Source: Lophium mytilinum (taxonomy: Eukaryota; Ascomycota; Dothideomycetes; Mytilinidiales; Mytilinidiaceae). From it: a stretch of 64,000 nucleotides of DNA. The stretch spans positions 1,193,454 through 1,257,453 of the forward strand of contig MU004196.1 in assembly GCA_010093605.1 (NCBI GenBank), read 5' to 3'. Both the position numbers and the translations under genes were made by a program. The notes beneath the pieces are model-generated. The model searched no databases, had not been told where the DNA came from, and saw only the letters and a program-made list of their open reading frames with translations. Positions 1 to 10,592 of this stretch are shown one piece after another (the stretch's first letter is position 1; every line of letters starts with the position of its first letter).

Positions 1-1
1 G

Positions 2-232
2 CGCTTTCTCATCCCCTTCCCCGCGTACCTCGAAGACCTCGTTCTGTACAAACCGGCCGAGAAGCTACGGATTGAGAGCCTTTGGGCGAAGTTCGGCATC
101 CACGCTACTATTCGTAGAGATTATCTTGCCTGGGACAAGCTCAAGAGGCTCCAGCCGGCGCTGGATACTTGTCCGGTGGATGATGAGTGCATTACACGTG
201 TGGTTGAGGAGGCCGGGCTTTACATCGCATAA
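2..232 (+). CDS. 3' end of an unrecognised protein gene (partial)
   Basis: An open frame of 76 codons enters from the left edge and ends at the TAA at 230-232. The peptide is hydrophilic and mildly basic/acidic mixed, with a WAKFGIHATIRRDYLAWDKL stretch in the middle. No intron signal or known domain was recognised. The stop codon coincides with the start of the 162-bp repeat array that follows (TAAATTT here against TAGATTT in the repeat), so the last codons or the stop may have been donated by that repeat. Function unknown; the frame is credible because its composition is protein-like. Confidence 0.6.
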   Translation, partial: RFLIPFPAYLEDLVLYKPAEKLRIESLWAKFGIHATIRRDYLAWDKLKRLQPALDTCPVDDECITRVVEEAGLYIA

Positions 233-815
233 ATTTATTCTCGTATAGGCTAGAGGTGGCTCGACAGGGTGTATAGGTGCGCAAAACATTCATAGACTTG
301 ATGTAAAACACGATGTAATGCAAAACAGATGCGTGCTATACATCTTATTGTGGAGGACCTCATTTGTATCCTCACGATCTTGACATTGAAGATTTCAATT
401 CTGTGATAGGCCCAGGGGGGTCATCCTACTGCAACCGCATTGTCAAAACAGTAAGAAACTCGATGTAAAACACGATGTAATGCAAAACAGACGCGTGTAA
501 TACATCTTATTGTGAAGAACCTAATCTGTATCCTCAGGATCATGACATCGAAGATTTCAGTTCTGTGATAGGCCCAGGGGGGTCTTCCTATTGCAACCGC
601 ATTGTCAAAACAGTAACAAATTCAATGTAAAACACGATGTAATGCAAAATAGACGCGTGTTATACATCTTATCGTGAAGGCCCTAATCTGTATCCTCAGG
701 ATCTTGACATCGTAGATTTCAGTTCTGTGATAGGCCCAGGGGGGTCATCCTACTGCAACCGCATTGTCAAAACTATACATCAGCCCTGCTAATATGAGAC
801 CTACTGCGAAATGCA
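230..815 (+). repeat. 162-bp repeat family, array 1 (degenerate copy plus three units)
   Basis: Landmark words recur at exactly 162 bp: CCCAGGGGGG at 411, 573 and 735, and ATGTAAAACACGATGTAATG near 301, 463 and 625 (the third slightly altered). A more degenerate partial copy runs from the stop codon at 230 to about 298. The array ends with a tail (AAACTATACATCAGCCCTGC) that also ends the 18-kb and 23-kb copies. No coding potential, no terminal inverted repeats seen. Four other loci in the window carry the same family, each in sense orientation to the gene that ends beside it. Confidence 0.9.
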
Positions 816-998
816 TCTATATTCACCATGTCTCATTTCACACATTATAAATCACGCTCAATATCAAGTCACTTTTCCAGCTTCGTCAAGGTGTCAGAAT
901 CGATTCATTATGGCCTCATCATGGGCAGAAGTTTGGACAAAAGGAACTAATCTACAGTGCACAGCAAAGGAAACCACCATCCACCCCGCCCCCAGGGA

Positions 999-1090
999 GG
1001 GAACGTCCCCCAAGTTCTACAACTTGGAGTTCTTACTCGTACACGCCGAGCTCGAACTGTTCCAAGTTGTAGAACTTGGCGGACGTCCCC
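999..1090. repeat. Inverted repeat (30-bp arms, 32-bp loop) across the SPF45 stop codon
   Basis: Left arm 999-1028 and right arm 1061-1090 are reverse complements at 28 of 30 positions; the central 19 bp (CCAAGTTCTACAACTTGGA) are perfect. The right arm is the coding sequence for AKFYNLEQ near the C-terminus of the SPF45-like protein, the loop holds the stop codon at 1033-1035 and the left arm is 3'UTR. The transcript could form a stable hairpin just past the stop. It may also be a scar of a template-switch inverted duplication. Confidence 0.9.
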
Positions 1091-2515
1091 TTGCCCTGAA
1101 AGGCACCCGCTTTGGTCGGATCATTGAAATGATCCAGCGCCACGTGTGCGCCGATGTCGCTGCCGAACTTCACGAAGACTGGGGCCTGTGCGTGCCCAGT
1201 TCCCCAGACCGGGGAAACCTTCTCCAATATGCCGAACTACACGTACAATTAGCAGGTACACCACGTGAAAAAGGAGCAGGCTTACGTACGATCTTGCAGT
1301 AATCCCCGATCTCTTGCCGGATGCCTCCGTCATTCCTGGCCTCGTCGTCTCCGCGCGTCACGCCGTCTAGCAGTCCGAAGATCACGATGACCGGGCTAGG
1401 CTTGTCTCTGGGGTCATCTTCTTCTTCTTTCGCACGCCGGCCGCCCTTGATCACCGCAATTTGGGTACGATTTGCCCCCCCAAACTGTCCGCCCCGACCT
1501 CCTCGTCCACGCGACTTGTCCGTCTGGGTGTACAGACTCTCGATGATTCCCTTACCCTCCGGGCCGAGTCCCTGGCCCTTGACGTGGCCCATCTTCTCCA
1601 TCATGCGCTTGGCGAAACCCGCTTTGCCAGGAAGTTTCGACGACTGTGGCTGGGAGATGGACGCGTCGTGTTCGTTGTCAGTCATCTGAGCTGTGTGTGG
1701 CTGGATCTGTGGGAAGGTCGCGCCTAATCCGGCATGCATGGCCGGCTCTTCGCTCGACGACGTGGAGCGCTGGGTGGAGTGCGGGGTGATGGAGGCGCTG
1801 AGTCGCTGACGCTTCGCGGTTGGGTCATCGCTTGGGGTCTCCTCGGACGCCCGAGACTCGCTCGAGAAGCTCGTCGACTTCAACTTCTGCTTCCACTCGA
1901 AGACAGATCGGTACTTCTCTGAGCTAGTCTTCCACTGGTTCCACGATGTAGGCTGGCCCTGGACGTACACGGCATCCCAGTCAACATCCGTGGGTTCCTC
2001 CTCTTCCTCATACTGCGGCTTCGGCCACTTGCTCTTGTTCTTATTACGGCCTCCCCGGTGTCTCTTGCCTTGTGAGGGATTGTAGGAGTCGTCGTTGGCA
2101 GTGTTCTTCGTGAACTCAGAGAAGGTGGTGGTCTTCAGTCCCACGGGAGCTTCAGCGGTGGGCATCGCGGGAGAGCTCGAGAGGAAAGAGGTGATTTGAG
2201 ACGGCATGCGATGAGCTGTCTTGTGCTTGGCATTCTTCTGCTGCGGCTGCTGGGCCCGGTTGAGTACACGAGGCTGGAATGCATGGACTGTTAAGAAAAA
2301 GAGAAAACTGTGAGCAAGGTCTATCAAATGGTTGGAATCTTAGACGAATAGATACCAGGAGTGTTACGAGCGCTACCGGCTTGGTCGTACATGACCGGAG
2401 CACGGGTGATCGTCGTAGCTGGGTTTGCATTCTGCTGAAGCAGATGCGGGTAGAGGGCAGGCAGCTGCTTGCGCGGGCCCTGTTCCTGGCTCTGGTTGTT
2501 CTGATTAGATGCCAT
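1033..2515 (-). CDS. SPF45/RBM17-like splicing factor (G-patch plus UHM-type RRM)
   Basis: Three exons on the minus strand: 2515-2356, 2287-1290, 1236-1033 (453 aa). Introns are 68 and 53 nt with GTATCT/CAG and GTACGT/TAG borders, and the second has a TGCTAAT branch site. After a low-complexity Q/S-rich N-terminus come a G-patch (FAKRMMEKMGHVKGQGLG, with GKGIIESL following) and a C-terminal RRM of the U2AF-homology type (PVIVIFGLLDG, GDYCKIFGILEKV, VFVKF, SAKFYNLEQF). This order is that of SPF45 / plant DRT111, a spliceosome-associated factor that acts in alternative 3' splice-site choice and is linked to DNA-damage tolerance. Splicing the last intron restores the UHM, which supports the model. 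It is divergent from the CoA-ligase gene at 2963. Confidence 0.88.
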
Positions 2516-2962
2516 TCTGTTAGACGGTCAAGCAACGTTAGTTCCGGCACGGCAACGCAGGCGACTGCGACTTTGACGAAGGTTGTGTGGAGTGAACGGC
2601 AACGGCGACCAGCTTGAGGCGTGTTGTGGTGGTGACGAAGCTTGGAGGTCGGTGGTCGAGGCGCGGTCGGCGTTTTGTTTTGAAGTGGGGGCGCTAGCGG
2701 CGCGCTAGTGATGAGCCAATCGGCGAAATGTTCCTGCGGCCTCCGGGTTTCCGAGATGTCGTGATGGCGTCAATGCCAGGAGACGCATTCTCGGCAGATA
2801 GAAAGTAGAGCAGGTCTCTGGGTGTATTTGAGTCCATCGTTGCTTGAGATATCCATTGTAAGACTGCTGTTGCCCTTCCAATGTCATGAAGCTGACCATC
2901 TAGGAAAAACGCTCCCGAGATAGACATCAATTCGACTTATACAACCTACTATCGTCTTCACT
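2516..2962. promoter_or_regulatory. Divergent intergenic region, SPF45-like gene / CoA ligase
   Basis: This is 447 bp between two start codons facing away from each other, so it must hold both promoters. No clear TATA box or known operator was recognised, and no coding frame with family similarity. Confidence 0.5.
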
Positions 2963-4710
2963 ATGGCCGCAACCACTCTTGCCAATTCCTTTTCCAAGGA
3001 CTCGACAGCCACCGCCATCATCGTGCCCGGAACACCAGCGCTGACTGTCTCCTACCAGCGCCTGGCAGGTGATGTCAAAGCATTTCAGCTGAAGCTTGCG
3101 AAGCTTGGGATCAAACCCGAGTCTGCCGTATCCATAGCCCTTCCCAATTCGTATGAGTTTATTGTTTCGTTCATTGCTGCGTCCTGGCAACGGGCGATTG
3201 CTGCTCCGCTGAACTCGGCCTACAAGCAGTCGGAATTCGAATGTACGTAATACCGATTTAGTAGTAATGACTGCTACCTCTGACATCACTCCTCTAGTCT
3301 ACATCGACGATCTTAGCTCTGCGGTTGCTCTCGTTCCCAAAGGTTCCTTCGCACAGGATGGTGCTGCTGTCCGAGCAGCTCGTAAATACAAGGCAGCTAT
3401 AGCAGAGTGCTACTACAATGGTAGTGAAGTCGTGCTGGACATAAAAGACCAGGGAAAGCTGGCGGGGAATGGCAATGTGAAGGTTGAGCAAGCGCAGCCA
3501 GACGATGTTGCTCTCGTGCTCCATACCAGTGGAACAACAGGGCGACCAAAGGCTGTATGTGCTGCATTCCCAAGTATTGTGATGCGACTAACAGGATTAG
3601 GTGCCGCTCACGCACCGCAATTTGGCTCGGACTATGAGTATGTCCCCACATTGCACCGTATAACAATATGAGCTAACGAGGCACAGAGAACATCCAAGCC
3701 ACCTACAAGCTCACTCCCGAAGACCGCACCCTTCTCGTCATGCCGCTTTTCCATGTCCATGGGCTCCTCGCAGGTTTCCTGGCTCCTCTCGCGTCTGGCG
3801 GATCCGTGATTGTTCCTCAGAAATTCTCAGCTTCAGAGTTCTGGAAAGACTTCAATGAGCATAAAGCCAACTGGTACACCGCGGTGCCGACCATCCACCA
3901 GATCCTGCTCAAGAACCCGCCTCCAAACCCCAAGCCGAACATCAGGTTCATAAGATCATGTTCCTCACCGCTCTCCCCGAAAACCTTCCATGAGCTAGAG
4001 AAGACTTTTGACGCACCAGTGTTAGAAGCGTATGCCATGACCGAAGCAGCACATCAAATGACCTCGAACCCCCTGCCACCCAGCAAACGCATGCCGGGCA
4101 GCGTAGGCATCGGTCAAGGCGTAGAAGTCAAGATCCTCGACCAGGAAGGCAACGAGGTGCCACAGGGAAAGGAAGCCGAGATTTGTATTCGGGGAGAAAA
4201 CGTCACAAAGGGATACCTAAATAACCCAGAAGCAAACAAAACTTCGTTCACCAAGGGAGGCTTCTTCCGCACCGGAGATCAGGGCAAGCAAGACGAGGAT
4301 GGCTATGTGATCATCACGGGTCGTATCAAGGAGCTCATTAACAAGGGAGGGGAGAAGATCAGTCCTATCGAGCTGGACAACGTCATTGCTCAGCACCCCG
4401 CTGTCGCCGAAGCCGTTAGCTTTGCTTTGGAGGATGAGATGTTTGGACAGGATGTTGGCATTGCGGTGGTGTTGAAGGATGGCAAGAAACTGAGCGGAGA
4501 TGAGTTGAAGAAGTGGATGGCGGACAAAGTGGCGAAGTTCAAGCTCCCCAAGAAAGTAAGAGAGTGGTTACCCGTATGTTAAGATGTGTGACTAATAGTC
4601 TCCAGGTGTTCTTCACCGACCTCATGCCCAAGACTGCCACTGGCAAAGTTCAGAGAAGACTGGTCGCCGAAGCCATGCTTAAGAAAGAGCAGCCAAAGGC
4701 CAAACTATAG
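2963..4710 (+). CDS. Peroxisomal acyl/oxalyl-CoA synthetase (AMP-binding, Pcs60/FAT2 type)
   Basis: Five exons: 2963-3242, 3298-3554, 3601-3637, 3687-4555, 4606-4710 (515 aa, usual for Pcs60). All junctions keep the frame and rebuild family motifs, e.g. the 37-nt exon 3 encodes VPLTHRNLART. The ATP/AMP signature LHTSGTTGRPKA is at about residues 168-179. MPLFHVHGLLAGFL, the GYVIITGRIKELINKGGEK hinge region and the C-terminal PKTATGKVQRR lysine motif follow. The last three residues are AKL, a type-1 peroxisomal targeting signal. Known members ligate CoA to oxalate or medium-chain acids. The substrate here is inferred only. Confidence 0.92.
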
Positions 4711-5101
4711 ACGCACTCTTGTCCATATCAATTCTCGCTAGGATGTTGTAGGATACGAGTTGAAGTTGATTGTAGATATATACAGTAGAGCGTCAGCGGT
4801 ACACATAGTCAAACAGTACATTTAGAAAGGTGTCAACGACACCAACAAAATCCTGGAATCTGCAAGCCGAAGTGATATGAATAACGATCAAACCCCATCT
4901 CAAGTTCCACCGACCTCGGGGCAAACATAATTGCACCGAGTATGTCAAGCCTACTGCCCCTCAACCCCGCGCCGAATAGAACGGCATCGTTCCGCACTTC
5001 GGTGCGCCCTGTCCAACCTCCACCCGCTTCAACTACATGCGTACACGAGCCTCCCGTCAATAACATTAAAGAACTACCCACTTCCTCTCAACTCCCTCTG
5101 C

Positions 5102-5866
5102 ATGTTCCCCCGCTCCCTCCTCCGTACATCCCTCGCGACCCTCCAACCCCTCCAAACCGCCGCCTCACGCTTCCAACCCACCTTCAGACGCGCCATGGCC
5201 ACCACCCCGACGCAGGAATGGCTCGTAATAGTGCCCGACTACCCCGCGGCGCTGGAAAAGCGCATAAGCGTGCGCGGGAACCATCTCCAGGGACTAGGCG
5301 CTGACCCTGCGCATTTCTGGCAGTTCGGAGGTGCGTTGCCTGGTTTCTTTTGCCAGCTCATCCCATAGTTCTAGTCGTAGGCCACACGTCTGGGCATGGG
5401 CTCGCTCCAACTTGCCCACCCAACACCACTGTTGCGGGGAGCTTGGTTACTGAGCAGGCAATTAGTCGAGGGGCAGTCTGATCTGCACTGCTTGAAGCGT
5501 GACATCGCCCTTGAGTATGAGAAACCATGTGCGGGTGCCCCAAGCAGTGGCATACGGACTTGTGGCTTGTTACTGTCCCTCGTTATCTTCGTTTTGGCTC
5601 GTGGCTTCGATCTCTATACCGGCTGGGTGGTGAGTCAGGGTAAAGGACATGCATTGACTTATGCGACTGCAGGCGCTATGCTCGAAGAGCCGATCAAGGA
5701 AGGCGAGACACCGAAAATGAAGGGGTCGGCGATGCTGTGTGTGGCTACAACGCAGGAAGAGGTTTTGGAGAGGTTGAGGAGGGATATCTATGTCACGGAG
5801 GGCGTGTGGGATCTTGAGAAGATTCAGGTTATTCCGTTTAAGTCTGCGGTGAGGAAGGCGCTTTAG
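5102..5866 (+). CDS. YciI-like (dimeric alpha/beta barrel) protein, probably mitochondrial
   Basis: Two exons, 5102-5330 and 5673-5866 (140 aa). The N-terminus MFPRSLLRTSLATLQPLQ with further Arg and no acid looks like a mitochondrial presequence; a second Met (MATTPTQEW) could give a cytosolic form. The core (EWLVIVPDYPAALEKR, HFWQFGGAMLEEP, KMKGSAMLCVA, WDLEKIQVIPFKSAVRKAL) is the fungal YciI-like domain, a small fold of unclear enzymatic role. The intron is 342 nt, several times longer than others here. The exon-2 frame is open back to 5396 inside it, but entering from exon 1 meets a stop, and splicing reconstitutes the motif QFGGAML exactly. Confidence 0.85.
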
Positions 5867-6486
5867 GGGGTTGAGTGGAAGGGGGCAGTGGTAGGGCTGG
5901 GGCCTTAAGGGCTGTAACGGTACTTAAAGAGGGGCATCTTACTGGAAGGCTAGACTTAGATGTCGAGATCTGGCTGCGGTCTTTCAATGCTGTTCTTCGT
6001 TTTGCATCACTTGAGGATCCGATTTCTTCGCACCGGTGTCTACTATCTGAGACAAGAGCGACAGTCGTCCCATGATTGTGACTATATCATGAAGATTGCG
6101 CGTAACCTTTTAGCTTGGCTGTTTACCATGAAACCGTATACGGCCATTTGTAACTCGAAGGGATGGGTAAGCTCGCGAATTGCAGTTTGGGTGGTATGAA
6201 TTTGCCTTCCAGTTAGGGATGCTTCTTAGTCACTGCGTACCAGCCCAGCATCTATGAGCACTGGATGAGTGTTAATAAAAGCTCGTACCGATTCCAAAAT
6301 CGCAGTTTTGAGCTCTGGAAGAATAGGTTCACGTCGACAGTCATACGGCACCAAGCAGTGGTAAGCGAGTGTACGGTTTTCTATAGCGAGTCATTGTTGT
6401 ATCAGTTTTGAGAAAAGAGATGATGGAACTTGAATGAGACTGATGGGGAGTCTGCAGCTTCAAGAGTTCAATCTACCACGGCCCGT
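5867..6486. other. Intergenic, nothing recognised
   Basis: This is 620 bp between the convergent YciI-like and kinase-like genes. It presumably holds both 3'UTRs. No repeat or coding signal was seen. Confidence 0.5.
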
Positions 6487-7915
6487 TTACGCCTTGTCTA
6501 ATTCAGCGACAACGGCACTGCGGATCTCATCGTCACTAAGGCCAAGCGAACGGACAACGGTAACAACCGAGAGATGCCTCGCGATGTTCTCCTTTGCCTT
6601 CTGGGAAATCTTAGCACGTTCAGCTATGGCTGGGGCCTCGTACCGAGTAGTCATCTTATCCAGTACGCATTTTTGAGCATCAGACTGGCCCCTAGAACCA
6701 AAGCCGTATGCGCTATCTTCGAGAAGGGCAGTGAAGGTGTGCCAATCCCAGGAATCCTCTCTGTCAACGATACCCATGGAGAGCGCATACAGAATCTGAA
6801 AGAAGGCAGCGTTGTCGTCTTCGATGAGCAACTCAATCTTCTCAGCTGGTACCGCGGGCTTGGTGCGAAATGGGTTTCGCGCCTCCGTCTCGAAGTGGTT
6901 GGCTTGCCCGAAGTCGATTAGAACGACGTTGGGCAAACCAGGGAAGTCTTGCCTGGCCATATTGAGCATGACATTGCCATCATGGAGGTCATTGTGACTG
7001 ACGTTCATGCTATGGATGAAGCGTATAGCTGCTCCAAGCTGTAAGAAAACGTGCCATACGAATTCTTTGGGCATCCATTGAGAATCGAAACGTCCCATAT
7101 AGGAGTTCCAGAAGTGATCCAGTGTCGGTCCCATGACTGCTTCCATTGTGATGGTAGAAAGCCCAGTCGCTGGAATATTTGCCGCGAGCAGTCTGCTGAG
7201 ATGTCTACCGGGAAACTCATCTGCTTGTTGGATGTATTTGAGAATTTCCGCCTCTGCCCAGGCCTGCTCGACCATTGTCGTAGCACTGTGGACCTTGACT
7301 GCGCAGATTTGGGCCTTTAGGCTCCCTGGCAGTTTCTTCGTTGGCTGCTTTGCGATGTTAGGATAGTCTTCAAGAGCATCGCGAGGGATGCAATAGAACA
7401 CTTTTCCAAAGCTCCCAGAGCCGGCCGGCTTGATCGACAACAGTTCTTTTGGAATAGCATTTTCCCAGCAAACGACGGTGTCCATAACGACAGAGAACTC
7501 CGTGGGTTGCGATTCAGTCTCAGAATCGGAATCGGACTTATCGCTCTTGTCACTATCTTCAGCTGGTATTTCGACCATATCTTCTGGATTGGGGACAGGC
7601 CATCCACTCCCCAATTGAAATTGTCGATGAGAAGGAGCTAAGATGTTCTGGTGAGTCCCCAGCTTTTCAGCGTCGGATCCCCAGCGATCTTGGACATCGT
7701 TAACATCCATGTCGATGGTTAGCTGGTTTCTGTTTATGATACCTTGGATATTGTCAGCGTATGCCTGTGGTTGTGGCATTTAGTATGAGCTTCTTACCAC
7801 TTACATAGATGGGGTCCGTAGCCCAGCCCAGCACAATGTTGACTGGTATGTTCTGTAACAATGCGTTTGTGAAGTGAATTTTCATAGTAGCTGGAGCCAG
7901 CCACGAAAGAGACAT
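6487..7915 (-). CDS. Atypical protein kinase-like protein
   Basis: Two exons, 7915-7805 and 7764-6487 (462 aa), intron 40 nt (GTAAGT...CACAG) joining PIY to AYADNIQG in phase. After an acidic Ser/Asp-rich stretch the kinase fold starts with GSGSFGKVFY. The ATP lysine is in CAVKVHS, the catalytic loop is SHNDLHDGNVML (HND instead of HRD, His where Lys usually follows) and the metal loop is IDFGQA. The Asp residues needed for catalysis are present, so it may be active, but it lies outside classical families and resembles the expanded fungal-specific kinase-like proteins. No partner can be inferred; its 5' flank carries a 162-bp repeat copy that belongs to the MFS gene's 3' end. Confidence 0.75.
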
Positions 7916-8104
7916 TGTGTTAGAGCTGATGGTTTCGAATACGATCCGACTCGGAAGGAAACAAGGGAAAATTGGTCTATCAGATAGTTCAAGAGGAGCA
8001 GCCGTATAATGAGAAAGATTTTGGATTTGACGAGCGAATGAGGAAGACTTGATCAAGATAACCGAGAGGCTGGGGCAAGTGACTACCGTGTGGGGAACAA
8101 GCTG

Positions 8105-8207
8105 TATAACACGCGTCTGTTTTGCATTACATCGAGTTTTAATCGAGTTTGTTACTATTTTAACAATGCAGCCGCAATAGGAAGACCCCCCTGAACCTAT
8201 TAAGTTA
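8105..8207 (-). repeat. 162-bp repeat family, copy 2 (single, truncated)
   Basis: Reading the minus strand, AATAGGTTCAGGGGGGTCTT, ATTGCGGCTGCATTG, AGTAACAAACTCGAT and CAAAACAGACGCGTG match the array at 230-815 in order. The copy begins at the TAA stop (8207-8205) of the minus-strand MFS gene and is in that gene's orientation. Confidence 0.85.
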
Positions 8208-9726
8208 ATCGCTCCTCTGATACCTGCTCTTCTCCCGCAGCTTCGGACCATATCTAAAGAACGCCCACGGAATCGGAGCCATTGCGAGAGCACAAAACCC
8301 CAGCACACTTGAGGCCCAGCCGACACCAATACCCTGGTACATCTGCAGTGTGAATAGCGGAAATGCTGCAGCGAGAGAATACCGCGTCAGTGAATTGGCG
8401 CCGTTCGCAGACGCTCCGTACAGCGGGCCGTACGTGTCCATCATATACATTCCGGCCGAGAGGTAGATATTGAGACTACCGATCATGACGAGACACTGGG
8501 CCGCAATTGGACTGATCCAGTGTATGCTTGAGCGAGCGGTCCAGGCGAACCAGAAGAGGCCAGTGGGGAGACAAACGCTTCCAAACATGGCGCTGCATAG
8601 TCGGTACTCGGGCATTGCCTTTTCAGAGTTGCTTGTAGGCTGTAGCAGGAAACGAGAAAGACTTGATCCTTGCGCAAGCCTGTCTATGGCCATAGCGAAC
8701 ATCGGGGCAAGGAGACACCCAATAATGAGGCCGAGGAATGACAGGCTTTGTCCCGTGAGTGAAAAGTCGTACTGGGTGGAGTAGACCCATGGACTTGCAA
8801 TTACGAAGACGTAGAGGAGACCAAACTGGAACCCCATGTACATGCACAGTAAAGTGACTATAGGTTCTGTGAGGAGCATGTGGACCGGCCGGACGAGAGT
8901 CGTGCGAATAAATTTTGGAATTTGGTCTAAGCAGGCATTCCAGGATCTAGACGGCCGTGTTTCCTCTGCTGCCCTCGCTTTTCGTTGAAGGATGATCTTC
9001 TTATACGATTCTCGAGTGAGTGCGATTGGACTAAAGAGAGTGGTTGCGAAAAAAAGAGTGGTCCATTGGGTCCATCGCCAGCCTTTACTCTCAGCTACGA
9101 AACCACCCACTAAAGGACTGACACACTCTATCAGCTCAGATTTGCCGTAAAATATGGAGAGTTCATACACACCCCATTGCAGATCCGAGCACAGGACTAC
9201 TGTAATAAATGATCAGAGGCCTTGCCCTTTCAGAGGGTGCCCACATGTCGGCGACCGTAGCTGTCGCGATGCTGACCCCCGGACTAGCAAAGGCACCTGC
9301 AAAGAATCTACACACACATACGGCCGTGAAAGTATGACAGAATCCGGTAGCCAGGACGAATAGGCCAAATACAGGCAGCACGACGAGATACACCGCTCTG
9401 CGGCCAAACGTTTCGCTCAATGGCGATGCGATGGTAGGACCGAACGCCATGCCGAGGTTGTACAGAGACACTGGGAGAATAGAGATGATCTCCCCGATCC
9501 GAAACTCAGCGGCCGTTTCTTGCCTTCCAGGTGCGTAGATGGAGGAGGCTAGAGTGCAGACGAACCCGATGCCACTGACAGCCCCAGAAGTATAGATCTT
9601 CCTACTGATAGACCAATTTCGAGCATTCTCAGGGTCTCCATTCCACAGCTCTTCTTCCTCTTGGCCACGGCTTTCTTCTTCTATTGGCGCATGGGTTTGA
9701 AGTTCGATGTGCGCAGAATCTGTCAT
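8205..9726 (-). CDS. MFS transporter, DHA1 (drug:H+ antiporter, 12 TMS) type
   Basis: Two exons, 9726-9173 and 9117-8205 (488 aa); intron 55 nt (GTGTGT...CAG) restoring GSAMGPLVGGFVAE. The cytosolic N-terminus is acidic and ends in WNGDPENARNWS, a motif typical of fungal polyamine/multidrug DHA1 carriers. LSETFGRRAVYL is the loop 2-3 motif A, GAFASPGVSIATATVADMW is in TM4-5, and PRYSLAAAFPLF-like motifs occur in the C-half. It should be a plasma-membrane exporter; substrate unknown. The stop codon lies inside a 162-bp repeat copy. Confidence 0.88.
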
Positions 9727-10592
9727 CGTTCCGGCTGGAAGCGTATTCGTGCAAGGCTGATGGAGCCTTGACCTGTCATGGTATGTATGCGTTCTAGTCT
9801 GACTGAAAAAATATGTACTCTTGAAGCTATGGATATTGGGAGTGCGCTTTTAATGCCATTATTGAAAGATTTCAGGATCGAGTTTCCGCGGCACCATGTG
9901 GCCGGCTAGACGGCAAAAGCTAGTACTATGTAGGGCGTGCTAGGTGGACTCCCTCTGCGCTTCTAAACCCTTGAGGCAATAATCTCCGCATGAGGCATCT
10001 AGATTACTTATCATCAAATTTGGAGACGGATGTTGATTTGACATGCTAGGCAAGAAGAAAGGCAGAAGACAACGTGGAGAAGAGCTCAGATGAACCAATT
10101 ATGGGGATGTTTTAGAAGGGTTTAGCACGAACAAGACCCAATCTATCTGAATTGGGATGACAAGAATGGCGTAGGGCCGAGGAGCGCTTGAGCGTATAGG
10201 GTAAGTGCAACCGAGATATCTATCACAAGCAGCTTCTGAACTGTAAAACAGGTACTCTACAACAACACATCCAATAGGCTTCTAATTTGCAGTATATCGC
10301 ACTTTACAATAAGTTTGCTAATGCTTTGACGGTACAGCTGGGACCGGAAGACACCCCAGGACCTACTAAAGAATTAATTGTCAAATAGGGCCGCCTTACA
10401 GCGCGACTCCGGAGTCGATCAGCCGTTACACTGCTCCCCAACGTCTCGGAACAGCGTTTCCGCTTCATGGTTCGCCGTCTCCTCACAGCAACGACATAAA
10501 TGCGCCAGGTAAGTACGCGTCAGAAGAACAACACCAAAACTTCAATCATCTAGAAAAAAAAACCCCTATTTCAAAAGTCTATATTCTGAATC
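9727..10592. promoter_or_regulatory. Divergent intergenic region, MFS / NmrA-like gene
   Basis: 866 bp separate the two outward-facing start codons. No known operator was recognised; the first 300 bp near the MFS start are AT-rich. Confidence 0.45.

Noticed and set aside
230-815. 162-bp repeats as a CRISPR-like array or LTR remnant
   Set aside because: The whole unit repeats, with no variable spacers; a eukaryotic setting; no coding remnant, primer-binding site or paired long terminal repeats seen.
811-1302. Plus-strand 163-codon frame
   Set aside because: It lies opposite the SPF45-like exon 3 and the hairpin; its Lys/Asn stretches are the antisense of the UHM codons. Shadow frame.
5396-5866. 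156-codon frame as the real YciI gene
   Set aside because: The spliced model rebuilds the family's QFGGAML motif and gives a presequence; the unspliced start has no family match.
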